64,000 bases of DNA, taken from the NCBI GenBank assembly GCA_965229935.1, contig CBDDKB010000002.1, forward strand, positions 1,674,001 to 1,738,000. Direction: 5' to 3'. Under the pieces are notes generated by a model. That model made no database searches and was not told the DNA's origin. It saw nothing but the letters and a program-made list of their open reading frames with translations. The position numbers were made by a program, and so were the translations under genes. The stretch comes from SPJN01 sp965229935 (lineage in GTDB: Bacteria > Pseudomonadota > Alphaproteobacteria > SPJN01). How positions within the stretch are numbered: position 1 is the stretch's first letter; each line of letters starts with the position of its first letter. Of the stretch, positions 34,560-43,994 are shown one piece after another.

Positions 34560-35729
34560 ATGACAGAACTTACCCAAGCCGAATGGACCAGCCGCGCGGC
34601 AGCCTTTAAGGACGAGGTAGAGACCCGCGCTGACGACATCGAGCAGGCCCGCGTTCTGCCCCAAGACCTTGCGGACAAGCTGGCCGGGGCCGGGCTTTAC
34701 AAATTGCTGGTGCCCAAAACCTATAATGGGCATGAGGTTCATCCCTGCACATTCCTGAATGTTGTTGAACAGGTGGCTCAGGCTGACGGGTCCGTCGCAT
34801 GGTGCCTGAACATCTGCAACACGTCCGGCTTAATCGCCGCCTATCTGCCGCCCCAATATGCGCAGGAAATCTATGGGCCCGACGACGCCATAACGGGCGG
34901 CGTCTTTGCCCCCATGGGCAAGGCGGTCAGTGACGGCGAGCACTATACTGTCAATGGCACATGGAATTGGGGATCAGGCACGTCCAACTGTTCGTGGATC
35001 ATGGCTGGTTGCATGATCATGGGTGATGACGGCAAGCCCCAAATGATGGAACAGGGCGGCCCCCTGTCGCGCATGATGCTGCTGCCGCGTGCGGAGGTTG
35101 AGATTGCCGACACATGGCATGTCACAGGCCTTGCCGGAACAGGCTCAAACGAATTTACCATTACCAACAAACAAGTGCCGCTTGACCGTTCTGTCGCCCT
35201 TGCCACGGATAAGCCATTGCGCGATGCACCGCTTTACGCCTTTCCGTCATTCGGCCTGCTTGCCATCGGGATTGCAGCGGTTGCGGTCGGCATCGCACAG
35301 GGCGCAGCAGAGGAATTCATCGCCCTTGCCGGGGCCAAGACACCGCAATATTCCGCCAAGTCTCTCGCCAACAAATCACAGGCGCAAACAGACTTTGCCA
35401 ATGCAATGGGATTGATCGAAGGGGGCCGCGCCTTTTTGCATGATGCGGTAGCGCAAGGCTATGACAATGCCGCAGCAACGGGCGCGCTGTCAGATACTGA
35501 CCGGGCGCGGATCAGACTGGCTGCCACCACTGCCACCAAAAACGCCGCCAAGGCGGTTGATCTGCTTTACACAGCGGCGGGCGGCACCTCCGTCTATTTT
35601 GCAACGCCCCTACAGCGGCGGTTCCGCGATGTCCATGTCGCCACCCAACATATTATGGTGGCAAGCGGCACACTGGAATTAACCGGACGGGTTTTGTTGG
35701 GGGTTAAAACCGACACGGCAATGCTGTAG
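34560..35729 (+). CDS. Acyl-CoA dehydrogenase-like flavoprotein (HsaA/monooxygenase type)
   Basis: This 389-residue protein has the ACAD fold but the sequence style of two-component flavin monooxygenases such as HsaA: ARVLPQDLADKLAGAGLYKLLVP, VAQADGSVAWCLNICNTSG and GTWNWGSGTSNCSWIMAG. Such enzymes use reduced flavin supplied by a partner reductase; no flavin reductase gene is adjacent. An oxygenase or unusual dehydrogenase step in the neighbouring acyl-CoA pathway is likely. The exact reaction is not known. Confidence 0.8.
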   Translation: MTELTQAEWTSRAAAFKDEVETRADDIEQARVLPQDLADKLAGAGLYKLLVPKTYNGHEVHPCTFLNVVEQVAQADGSVAWCLNICNTSGLIAAYLPPQYAQEIYGPDDAITGGVFAPMGKAVSDGEHYTVNGTWNWGSGTSNCSWIMAGCMIMGDDGKPQMMEQGGPLSRMMLLPRAEVEIADTWHVTGLAGTGSNEFTITNKQVPLDRSVALATDKPLRDAPLYAFPSFGLLAIGIAAVAVGIAQGAAEEFIALAGAKTPQYSAKSLANKSQAQTDFANAMGLIEGGRAFLHDAVAQGYDNAAATGALSDTDRARIRLAATTATKNAAKAVDLLYTAAGGTSVYFATPLQRRFRDVHVATQHIMVASGTLELTGRVLLGVKTDTAML

Positions 35730-35766
35730 ACTGGTGGGGTTCTGCACCTTTACCTAAACAGCCAAC

Positions 35767-36510
35767 GTGACCCAGCCCCCACCCCCCGACAAAAAACCTG
35801 TATTGATCATTGTTCACCGCGCCGATAGCGAGCCGGGGCGCATCGGCCACTGGTTTGAACAGCATGACCAACCTTATAAGGTGTGCCGCCTTGCGCTTGA
35901 TCACAAGCTGCCGCCAAGTCTGGCAGATTATGCAGGCGTCGTGATTTTTGGCGGCCCGATGAGCGTCAATGACCACCCAGATTTACCTTTTCTTGATGAC
36001 GAGATTAAGTGGCTGCCCACCATCCTTGATGAAGGCGTGCCTGTTTTGGGCCTGTGCCTTGGGGCGCAATTGATTGCCCACACGCTGGGCGGACAGGTTG
36101 CACCACGACCCGATGGTTTTGTTGAGGTCGGCTATACAGAAATCACCCCAACAGAACAGGGCCAGAAAACAGGCCTGTTTCCCAAACCGCTGCATGTCTT
36201 TCAGTGGCATCAGGATGGCATTACCCTGCCCCAAAACGACCCGCATATCAGGCATCTTGCCGGATCAGACCGCTTTCCGGTGCAGGCCTTTATGTGGAAA
36301 AATCACGTCTTGGGGGTGCAATTTCACCCTGAAGTGACCCGCGCCATGTGGCACCGTTGGATCATCCGCGCCGATGATATGATGACCCGCCCCGGCGCGC
36401 AGCCACGCAAGGCACAGCTTGATGATCGGCTGCAATATGATAATGAGCTTAAATACTGGCTCGACAGAACCATGCCGGCATGGTTGAACGGCACATTACT
36501 TATTGATTAA
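35767..36510 (+). CDS. Class I glutamine amidotransferase
   Basis: The nucleophile elbow VLGLCLGAQLIAHTLGG and the later QFHPEVT give the Cys-His-Glu triad of class I amidotransferases. At 247 residues it is a stand-alone GMP-synthase-glutaminase-like (YfeJ type) protein with no synthetase domain. GTG 35767 is used. It follows the HsaA-like gene by 37 bases. Known relatives hydrolyse glutamine or gamma-glutamyl amides; the acceptor is unknown. Confidence 0.85.
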   Translation: MTQPPPPDKKPVLIIVHRADSEPGRIGHWFEQHDQPYKVCRLALDHKLPPSLADYAGVVIFGGPMSVNDHPDLPFLDDEIKWLPTILDEGVPVLGLCLGAQLIAHTLGGQVAPRPDGFVEVGYTEITPTEQGQKTGLFPKPLHVFQWHQDGITLPQNDPHIRHLAGSDRFPVQAFMWKNHVLGVQFHPEVTRAMWHRWIIRADDMMTRPGAQPRKAQLDDRLQYDNELKYWLDRTMPAWLNGTLLID

Positions 36511-36525
36511 GGCAGGCTATACAAA

Positions 36526-38877
36526 ATGACACTTCGCCAAATTCTATGCGGCCTCATGCTTGGTCTTTTTGTGTTTGCCAGCGCCGGGATTGCGACCCCC
36601 GCATGGGCAGCATCTGACGGGCTTGGCGCGGCAGAGGCTGGTCGCCTTGCCGATATGTTGGAAAACCCAGAAGAACGCGATGCGCTGATCAGCACATTGC
36701 GCGATCTCGCTGCAGTGGAAAGTGATGCGAAGTCCGCCCCCACAGGCGCAGCAGGCGGTCTGTCACAATGGCTGGGTGCATTGGTCGGCCGCGCGACCGA
36801 AGGGCTTGCGTCACTGGGCGGGCAATTGGCAGAGCTTGTGGCCGCGATGTCTGACCCCGGTGCCATTTGGGCTGAACTGCAAAATGAATGGCAGGACGAG
36901 ACACAGCGCGCCATCTGGCTGGGCATTTTGTGGAAGGTGGGGCTGATGGTCGTGGCGGGTCTTATTGCCCGCTATCTCGTCCGGCTTGCCTTTAAGGGTC
37001 CGCGCAGCAGGATCGAGGCACGGGAAAACCCAACCCTGCTGACCCGTCTGCCTTGGTTGCTGGCGCGCACTATTTTGGACGTTCTACCCATTCTTGCGCT
37101 TGGCCTTGCAGCCTATGGCACGTTGGAGCTGACGGGCCTTGGCACCAAAATGGACTCAGACCAAGGTGCCCAAACCGTTCGCGCTATCGGCATAGCTGTT
37201 ATTCAGGCGATTGTGCTGGCGCGCATGATCCTTGCGGTGACGCGACTTGTGGCAACCCCGCTTGCCCCCAATTTGCGGCTGATCCCGCTTGCTGATCACA
37301 CCGCAGCCTATACCTATATCTGGGTGTCACGTTTTGTGAATGTGGGCGTTTATGGCTTTGCCCTTGGGCCGATCTTGTTGATGGCCGGATTGCCCGCAGA
37401 CGCCGCAGCAGGCTTTGCGCGTCTTGTAGGCTTTTTGATGCTGGTGCTTGCCTTTATCGTCGTGTTGCAAACCCGCCAATCTGTCGCCGCCTTTATTGAA
37501 GGCGAAGCCCCCGCCCCTGACGAATTGCAGCGCCGCGTCACCGCTATTGTACGCGCACGCCTTGCCGATGTGTGGCATGTGCTGACGCTGGTTTACCTGA
37601 CAATTTTCTATGTCATATGGGCGCTGTCGATTGAAGGCGGCTTTGCCGTTATGTTGTCAGGCACCGTTGGCACCATCATTGTCATCACATTGGCTGAACT
37701 TGTGATCAAAGCCATTCATGAAGGCATGGGCCGCTTTGTCCGCATTGACCCTGAAATCGAAAAACGTTTCCCCGGCCTTGAGCAACGGGCCAGCCGCTAT
37801 CTGTCTGTTGCCCGCTATGTGGTGACAGGGCTTGTGTGCCTGGTCGCGTTCCTTGCCATTTTGGAAAGCTGGACCGTTGATGTGGTCAGCGCCATCGGGT
37901 CAGAGGCTGGCGGCATTCTGCTTGCCAAGCTGGGCCGCATCCTGCTGGTCGCCATTGCCGCCATTCTTGTGTGGGAAGGGGCACGCGCCCTTGTCGCCCG
38001 GACACTATCAAAACAGGATGATACGGGCACAACCACCGTCCGTTCCCAACGCACGCGCACCTTATTGCCACTGGCGCAAAGCGCGCTGACGATTGTAATC
38101 GCGCTGATCGCCGCCCTGACCATCCTGTCAGAGCTTGGGCTGAATATCGGGCCGCTGTTGGCCGGTGCCGGGGTGATCGGCCTTGCTATCGGCTTTGGCG
38201 CACAGACCTTGGTCAAGGACATCATCACCGGCCTGTTCATCCTGATGGAGGACGCCATCGCCGTCGGTGACGTTGTTGATGTGGCAGGCCATACGGGCAC
38301 GGTTGAGGCTGTGTCTGTGCGGTCGGTGCGGTTGCGCGACTTGAGCGGCACGGTCCACACGGTGCCCTTCAGCTCCATCGACTCGGTAAAGAACCTGACA
38401 AAAGATTTCAGCTATTATGTGTTGAATGTGGGCGTGGCCTATCGTGAAAACACAGATGCGGTGATCGCCCTGATGCGCGAGGTTGATGAGGATTTGCGCA
38501 GTGATCCCGAATTTGGCGGCGACATGCTGGCCCCCCTTGATGTGCTGGGCGTTAATGAGTTTGCAGATAGCGCCGTTGTGATCCGGGCGCGTCTGAAAAC
38601 CCGCCCCCTACAGCAATGGCGCGTGGGCCGCGAATATAACCGCCGCATGAAATTCAAGTTTGATGAACATAATGTGGAAATCCCATTCCCGCATCAAACC
38701 CTGTATTTCGGTGTCGATCGCGATGGCAAGGCACCGCCTGCCTATATCGCCATGGCCTCTGCCGAACAATCATCAGCCCCCAAAGGGACGATCGAAAATA
38801 CCGACGAATTGGCCGCCCGCGAACAAAACGCACCGCAAAAGAAAGATAGCGGCGACAGCGCGACAGAGCTTGAATAG
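36526..38877 (+). CDS. Large MscS-family mechanosensitive channel
   Basis: A signal peptide (1-29, ending PAWAA) precedes a periplasmic helical region and about ten membrane segments. The last pore helix region reads LLAGAGVIGLAIGFGAQTLVKDIITG, followed by the MscS beta and alpha/beta cytoplasmic domains (VSVRSVRLRDLSGTVHTVPF). The tail is charged and disordered. At 783 residues it is of the YbiO/YjeP large MscS class. It opens under membrane tension to release solutes during osmotic downshock. Confidence 0.9.
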   Translation: MTLRQILCGLMLGLFVFASAGIATPAWAASDGLGAAEAGRLADMLENPEERDALISTLRDLAAVESDAKSAPTGAAGGLSQWLGALVGRATEGLASLGGQLAELVAAMSDPGAIWAELQNEWQDETQRAIWLGILWKVGLMVVAGLIARYLVRLAFKGPRSRIEARENPTLLTRLPWLLARTILDVLPILALGLAAYGTLELTGLGTKMDSDQGAQTVRAIGIAVIQAIVLARMILAVTRLVATPLAPNLRLIPLADHTAAYTYIWVSRFVNVGVYGFALGPILLMAGLPADAAAGFARLVGFLMLVLAFIVVLQTRQSVAAFIEGEAPAPDELQRRVTAIVRARLADVWHVLTLVYLTIFYVIWALSIEGGFAVMLSGTVGTIIVITLAELVIKAIHEGMGRFVRIDPEIEKRFPGLEQRASRYLSVARYVVTGLVCLVAFLAILESWTVDVVSAIGSEAGGILLAKLGRILLVAIAAILVWEGARALVARTLSKQDDTGTTTVRSQRTRTLLPLAQSALTIVIALIAALTILSELGLNIGPLLAGAGVIGLAIGFGAQTLVKDIITGLFILMEDAIAVGDVVDVAGHTGTVEAVSVRSVRLRDLSGTVHTVPFSSIDSVKNLTKDFSYYVLNVGVAYRENTDAVIALMREVDEDLRSDPEFGGDMLAPLDVLGVNEFADSAVVIRARLKTRPLQQWRVGREYNRRMKFKFDEHNVEIPFPHQTLYFGVDRDGKAPPAYIAMASAEQSSAPKGTIENTDELAAREQNAPQKKDSGDSATELE

Positions 38878-38880
38878 GCA

Positions 38881-38937
38881 CCTAGCGGCGTTTCGCTTTG
38901 CGGTCAGGCTTGTAGAATCAGGCCTGAAACCGCTAGG
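38881..38937. other. Nested inverted repeat after the MscS gene
   Basis: CCTAGCGG (38881-38888) pairs with CCGCTAGG (38930-38937), enclosing TCAGGC (38904-38909) / GCCTGA (38922-38927). It lies in the gap before dapC. No T-run follows, so a terminator or transcript-end stabiliser is only possible. Confidence 0.5.
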
Positions 38938-38971
38938 TTACAGCACTGTTTGTTCCTGATTCGGACCGAAG

Positions 38972-40186
38972 ATGAGCCGCGTTATAGATCCATTTGCCGA
39001 AGACCGTTTTGCGGGGTTGCCGCCCTATGCCTTCCCGCGTTTGCGCGCCTTGTTGGACAATCACGCGCCCGGTGCTGAACAGACCATTAATCTGTCTATT
39101 GGGGAGCCTAAGCACCCCTTCCCCGAATTTGTCGGGCCGATTTTGCAGAACGCGCTGGCGGGCTTTAACAAATATCCGCCCAATAATGGCAGCCCCGGCT
39201 GGCAACAGGCGGTGACTGGCTGGCTGACCCGCCGCTTTAATCTGCCTGAGGGCGTGATTGAACCTGCCAAACATCTGATTCCGCTGAACGGCACACGCGA
39301 AGGGCTGTTTCAAGCCGCAACAGCCTTTGTCCCCGTTGCGGACCAGTCAGGGCGCAAGCCGCTGGTTCTGATGCCCAACCCGTTCTACCAATGCTATGCA
39401 GGTGCCGCGCGCGGCGCGGGGGCAGACCCCGTTATGCTCGACGCCACAAAGGAAACAGGCTATCTGCCCGACCTTGATGCCCTGACAGACGAAATGCTGG
39501 CCGACACCGCACTGTTTTATCTGTGCACCCCTGCCAACCCGCAAGGGGCAGTGGCAGACCGAGCCTATCTTGAAAGGCTGATTACGCTGGCTCGCACCCA
39601 TAAGTTCATCGTCGCGCTTGATGAATGTTATTGCGAAATCTATGACACTGATGCGCCCGCAGGTGGGCTTGATGTTGCGTGGTCACTATCCGAAAACTTT
39701 GCCAATGTGCTGGTCTTTCATTCCCTATCGAAACGATCAAATCTGCCCGGGTTGCGCTCAGGCTTTGTCGCCGGTGACCCTGATCTGATTGCGCGGTTTA
39801 ACAAGGTCCGCTCCTATGGCGGTGCACCGACGCCCCTGCCGATTGATGCGGTGGCGACCGCTGCTTGGTCTGACGAAGCGCATGTCGAGTTAAACCGCAC
39901 GCTCTATCGCGAAAAGTTTGACATTGCGGAGCGGATTTTGGGTCCCGCTTTCGGCTTTGAACGGCCCCAAGGGGGGTTTTTCGTCTGGCTTGATGTGGGT
40001 GACAGCGAAAGTGCCTGCCTGCGCCTGTGGCGCGAAGCGGGTATCCGCACCATTCCGGGGGCCTATTTTGCCTATGACCGGGCCGATGGCAGCAATCCCG
40101 GCGCGCAATATCTGCGTATTGCCCTTGTGGATGATGCCCAAACCATAGACCATGCCCTAACCAAACTTGTGGAGGTGTTGGCCTAA
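38972..40186 (+). CDS. dapC: Succinyldiaminopimelate aminotransferase-type PLP enzyme
   Basis: A fold-type I aminotransferase of 404 residues: NLSIGEPKHPFPEFV, MPNPFYQCYAGAARGAGA, ALDECYCEIYD and the PLP-Lys site HSLSKRSNLPGLRSGF. This pattern matches the DapC aminotransferases of the lysine/diaminopimelate pathway. Its stop overlaps the ftsK start by one base (TAATG), linking cell-wall precursor supply and division genes in one unit. The precise substrate could differ. Confidence 0.85.
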   Translation: MSRVIDPFAEDRFAGLPPYAFPRLRALLDNHAPGAEQTINLSIGEPKHPFPEFVGPILQNALAGFNKYPPNNGSPGWQQAVTGWLTRRFNLPEGVIEPAKHLIPLNGTREGLFQAATAFVPVADQSGRKPLVLMPNPFYQCYAGAARGAGADPVMLDATKETGYLPDLDALTDEMLADTALFYLCTPANPQGAVADRAYLERLITLARTHKFIVALDECYCEIYDTDAPAGGLDVAWSLSENFANVLVFHSLSKRSNLPGLRSGFVAGDPDLIARFNKVRSYGGAPTPLPIDAVATAAWSDEAHVELNRTLYREKFDIAERILGPAFGFERPQGGFFVWLDVGDSESACLRLWREAGIRTIPGAYFAYDRADGSNPGAQYLRIALVDDAQTIDHALTKLVEVLA

Positions 40187-42609
40187 TGGCGCGAGCAACA
40201 CAAAGCACAGCCGGGCGGGCGGGCCAGATGGGCCCCAGTACCGTCAAACAATTCATGAACCGCCGTTTGGTCGAACTAGGCGGCTTAGTCCTGTTCCTCG
40301 CGGCGGGCCTGATCACCCTTGCCTTGTTAAGCCACGGTCCCGCAGACCCATCCATCAATAATGCCAGCACGTTCGACCCGGTGAACACGCTGGGCATTTG
40401 GGGCGCAGCTTTTTCCGATATCGCCTTGCAAACCATGGGCATCGGTGCCGGGGGTCTAAGCCTGATTTTGGCCGCCTGGGGCTGGCGCATCATCTCCCAC
40501 CAAGGGTTGCCGTTTTTTTGGGCCAATGCGCTCGCCACTCTGCCTGCCCTGTTCAGCCTGTGCCTGCTGCTTGCCGCCCTGCCGACGCCTTCAGGCTGGC
40601 CCTATCGCGTCTCGCTAGGCGGGCTTGTCGGTGATGGGCTGTTGTCTGTGATCACAAGCCTTGCCGACATGGCCGGAATTGCTGCTGCCGCCCCCTTTAT
40701 CGCCGCGGGCCTCGCGCTCCTTATCGGTGTTGGTGCCTTTGCGCTTTGCTTGGGGATCAGCCGTGCCGAATGGCTTTATTCCTTCCGCTGGTTGACCTTC
40801 GCCATTCAGTGGACAGGCTGGGCCATTGCGGTTGTGTATGACCGCGTGAAACACGCTATCGCGCCGCTTTTGGAACGCCGCGCCGCCGCCAAGGAAGCCC
40901 CCGCCCCACGGGTTGAACCGCGCCGCAAACGTCGGCCCAAACCGACCGCAGCGAAACCGGATGAAGAAACACAAGCGCCAGAGGCACCTGAACCTGCCGC
41001 CAAACGCAGGGTGGAACCGAAAAAGGCCAAGCCCAAATCATCCAAGCGGGCACAGGCCGAACGGCAACCAACCCTCGCGCTCGACACCAATGGTGACGGC
41101 TTTACCCTGCCGCCCTTGTCCATCCTGCATGAGGCTGACCCGACACAAAGCCTGCATCGGCAAAATGATGCTGCGCTGGAACAAAATGCCCGCATGCTGG
41201 AAGGCGTGCTGGATGACTTTGGCGTGAAGGGTGAGATTACGGCGGTTCGCGCCGGACCTGTTGTGACCCTGTATGAACTGACGCCCGCTGCAGGGATTAA
41301 ATCAAGCCGCGTGATTGGCCTTGCCGACGATATTGCCCGGTCCATGTCTGCCATCTCGGCCCGTGTGGCGGTGGTACCCGGCAAAAATGCCATCGGGATT
41401 GAGCTGCCGAACGCCAGCCGCGAAACGGTCTATCTGACCGAAATGTTGTCGAGCGCGGATTTTGATGACCGCAAGGCCAAGCTGAACCTTGCCCTTGGGC
41501 ACGATATCGGCGGCACGCCTGTTGCGGCTGATTTGGCGCGCATGCCCCATCTGTTGATTGCCGGAACGACCGGGTCGGGTAAATCTGTTGCGGTCAACAC
41601 GATGATCCTGTCGTTGCTTTATCGTCTGTCGCCAGATGAATGCCGCTTTATCATGATCGACCCGAAGATGCTGGAACTTAGCATCTATGACGATATCCCC
41701 CACTTGCTGGCCCCGGTTGTGACCGATCCGAAAAAGGCTGTTGTGGCCCTGAAATGGGCGGTGCGGGAGATGGAAGACCGCTATCGCAAAATGTCCAAGC
41801 TGGGTGTGCGTAACATCAATGGCTATAATCAGCGCGTTGCCGAAGCCCAAGCCAATGGCGAAATGTTGCGCCGAACCGTGCAAACCGGGTTTGACGATGA
41901 AGGCAAGCCCGTCTTTGAATATGAAGAACTGCCCTATGAGGCACTGCCCTTTATCGTCGTTATCGTCGATGAAATGGCAGACCTGATGATGGTGGCAGGC
42001 AAGGAAGTTGAAGGGTCCATCCAACGCTTGGCGCAAATGGCGCGCGCGGCGGGTATTCACCTTATTATGGCAACACAGCGCCCGTCAGTTGATGTGATCA
42101 CCGGGACGATCAAGGCGAACTTCCCCACCCGCATCAGCTTTCAGGTGACGTCAAAGATCGACAGCCGCACCATTTTGGGTGAACAGGGCGCCGAACAATT
42201 GCTGGGCATGGGTGACATGCTGTACATGGCAGGCGGGGGACGCATCACCCGCGTCCACGGCCCCTTCGTGTCGGATGAAGAGGTTGAAGAAGTGGTCAAC
42301 TTCCTGAAAGCCCAAGGGCAGCCCGATTATCTTGACGATGTGACCGAAGATGTGGATGGCGAGATTGATGCCATCATCAATGGTGGCGTCAGTGGCGGCG
42401 GTGGCGGCAGCGGTGATGATCTGTTTGATCAGGCGGTGGCAATTGTCGCCCGCGACCGCAAGGCCAGCACATCCTATATCCAGCGCAAATTGCAGATCGG
42501 CTATAACCGGGCCGCCAATTTAATCGAACAAATGGAACAAGAAGGCATGATTTCCCCTGCCAACCACGCAGGCAAGCGCGAAATCTTCCTGCCGGAGCAT
42601 GAAGCGTGA
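40186..42609 (+). CDS. ftsK: DNA translocase FtsK
   Basis: FtsK pumps chromosome ends through the division septum and activates dimer resolution. It has four N-terminal membrane helices (residues 25-200), a Lys/Pro/Ala-rich linker (about 235-300), a RecA-like motor with Walker A GTTGSGKS near 460 and VIVDEMADLMM near 588, and a C-terminal gamma winged helix (SYIQRKLQIGYNRAANLIEQ) that reads KOPS sites. At 807 residues the linker is short, as usual in Alphaproteobacteria. Confidence 0.95.
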   Translation: MARATQSTAGRAGQMGPSTVKQFMNRRLVELGGLVLFLAAGLITLALLSHGPADPSINNASTFDPVNTLGIWGAAFSDIALQTMGIGAGGLSLILAAWGWRIISHQGLPFFWANALATLPALFSLCLLLAALPTPSGWPYRVSLGGLVGDGLLSVITSLADMAGIAAAAPFIAAGLALLIGVGAFALCLGISRAEWLYSFRWLTFAIQWTGWAIAVVYDRVKHAIAPLLERRAAAKEAPAPRVEPRRKRRPKPTAAKPDEETQAPEAPEPAAKRRVEPKKAKPKSSKRAQAERQPTLALDTNGDGFTLPPLSILHEADPTQSLHRQNDAALEQNARMLEGVLDDFGVKGEITAVRAGPVVTLYELTPAAGIKSSRVIGLADDIARSMSAISARVAVVPGKNAIGIELPNASRETVYLTEMLSSADFDDRKAKLNLALGHDIGGTPVAADLARMPHLLIAGTTGSGKSVAVNTMILSLLYRLSPDECRFIMIDPKMLELSIYDDIPHLLAPVVTDPKKAVVALKWAVREMEDRYRKMSKLGVRNINGYNQRVAEAQANGEMLRRTVQTGFDDEGKPVFEYEELPYEALPFIVVIVDEMADLMMVAGKEVEGSIQRLAQMARAAGIHLIMATQRPSVDVITGTIKANFPTRISFQVTSKIDSRTILGEQGAEQLLGMGDMLYMAGGGRITRVHGPFVSDEEVEEVVNFLKAQGQPDYLDDVTEDVDGEIDAIINGGVSGGGGGSGDDLFDQAVAIVARDRKASTSYIQRKLQIGYNRAANLIEQMEQEGMISPANHAGKREIFLPEHEA

Positions 42610-42716
42610 TCACAATTTGGTCGCCGCAATGCCGCTTTGCATTCACGATTTTGCCCCAATCCGCAAGCTAAATGGCCATGACACAAATGAACATAGCGGC
42701 AAGAAAAGGCCAGATT

Positions 42717-43616
42717 ATGCGCGCGTTGACATTCGCAACATTGACCAGCCTGGGGCTGACCTTGGCCCTTGGCATCCATGCAGCAACCCCTGTCGGGGAT
42801 AGCGGCACCAAGGCTGTTGTAGCGACAACGGCGGCACAGCAAGCAGAGCCCGCGCAACAAGACGTGTCATCGCAACAAGACACAAGGCCGGAGCAGGCGG
42901 TTGAAACGACTGAGGCTGATGTAAAGGTAGATGCAAAGCTGGAGGCGGAGCCACAGGTTGCGCCTGACCCCAAACCTACCTCCCAATCAGCAGCCAAGCC
43001 AGTGGCCAAGTCAGCAGCCAAGCCAGCAGCCAAGCCTGCCCCCTCACCAACGCCTGAGACAGCCAGTTGGCAGCCCATCAGCGAAACCGATGCCATGCAG
43101 GCGGCAAACGCCTATCTTGCTGATCTGGGCAGCCTGCGCGCTGATTTTCAGCAAATTTCGCCTGACGGGATGGTATCCACCGGGGTTGCCTATTTGAACA
43201 AGCCGGGGCGCGCCCGCTTTGACTATGATGCCCCCAGCCCCATCACCATTATTGCCGACGGGTTCTGGGTGGTGCTGGTGGATGAAGAAACCGGGACGCA
43301 GGACCGCTATCCCCTATCTGCCACGCCCTTGGCCATCCTGCTCGACAAGGGGACTGACCTGAACAGGCTCGCCACCCTTGATTTATTGGAGCAGGGCGAA
43401 AATATTCTGCGGCTGCATCTGAAAAGCCGGGAGGAGCCGGGCCTTGGCACCCTGATCCTGACCTTTGCGCGGGAACCCTTTGCCCTGACCGGATGGTCCG
43501 TCATTGACGCGCAGGGCTATCGCACACGAGTGTTGCTGTCGGCGCTGGAACCGGGCGCGGTTCTAAGCCCCAACCTGTTTCACATAGACGTGCTGGCACC
43601 GAATCGCCGCCGTTAG
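42717..43616 (+). CDS. lolA: Outer-membrane lipoprotein carrier LolA
   Basis: LolA shuttles lipoproteins across the periplasm from LolCDE to the outer membrane. The start ATG 42717 has AAAAGG seven bases upstream and opens directly with a signal peptide (RALTFATLTSLGLTLALG). After a long Ala/Pro/Lys/Gln-rich segment (about 25-115) comes the LolA domain: ADFQQISPDGMVSTGVAYL, KPGRARFDY and ITIIADGFWVVLVD. The low-complexity insert makes it longer (299) than usual (about 200). It follows ftsK, a standard order. Confidence 0.88.
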   Translation: MRALTFATLTSLGLTLALGIHAATPVGDSGTKAVVATTAAQQAEPAQQDVSSQQDTRPEQAVETTEADVKVDAKLEAEPQVAPDPKPTSQSAAKPVAKSAAKPAAKPAPSPTPETASWQPISETDAMQAANAYLADLGSLRADFQQISPDGMVSTGVAYLNKPGRARFDYDAPSPITIIADGFWVVLVDEETGTQDRYPLSATPLAILLDKGTDLNRLATLDLLEQGENILRLHLKSREEPGLGTLILTFAREPFALTGWSVIDAQGYRTRVLLSALEPGAVLSPNLFHIDVLAPNRRR

Positions 43617-43800
43617 GGTTTTCGATCATTTGTCGAAACGGAATAAAGAATCTATCTTTCAAATTTGATTTTTGTGCATTGCAGCACACGGAATATGGGT
43701 GATTTGTTCCGGGCGCTCCGCCAACTTTTCAAGCCGTTGATTTTGTTAACAAAAAATGAATTATCGAAACTCGCCATTTTTGCTGCACCGCGACATCACT

Positions 43801-43829
43801 CTTGAAAATCAGGCCAAACAAGCCCATCT
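43801..43829 (+). promoter_or_regulatory. Candidate heat-shock (RpoH-type) promoter
   Basis: CTTGAAA (43801-43807) and GCCCATCT (43822-43829) are separated by 14 bases. They match the sigma-32 pattern CTTGAAA / CCCCATNT at 14 of 15 positions, in a non-coding stretch directly before the three-hairpin RNA candidate. Confidence 0.5.
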
Positions 43830-43836
43830 TATGATC

Positions 43837-43994
43837 ATAGCCAAGGGCGATTGCCACTTCGGCTGACGATCTGCCCCCCGCTCACCGTCAGCCTGTCCCT
43901 TGGCCGGATTATCGTCCGATCCCCTCGCGATAATCCCCCATCTCTAGGATGGATTAGCGCCCTGTTGGTTACCCTGCCGACAGGGCGCATTTTT
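43837..43994 (+). ncRNA. Candidate structured RNA with three hairpins
   Basis: About 185 bases beyond lolA and without coding potential. Hairpin 1 is GGCTGACG (43861-43868)/CGTCAGCC (43886-43893), with a C-rich 17-base loop. Hairpin 2 is GGATTATCG (43906-43914)/CGATAATCC (43928-43936), loop TCCGATCCCCTCG. Hairpin 3 is the terminator at 43957-43988. All stems are perfect. The start is estimated from the promoter-like sequence at 43801-43829. C-rich loops could pair with ribosome-binding sites. The class is not one I recognise. Confidence 0.5.
43957..43994 (+). terminator. Rho-independent terminator
   Basis: GCGCCCTGT (43957-43965) pairs perfectly with ACAGGGCGC (43980-43988), followed by ATTTTT. 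The right arm and T-run coincide with the first copy of the 86-base tandem repeat. Confidence 0.8.
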
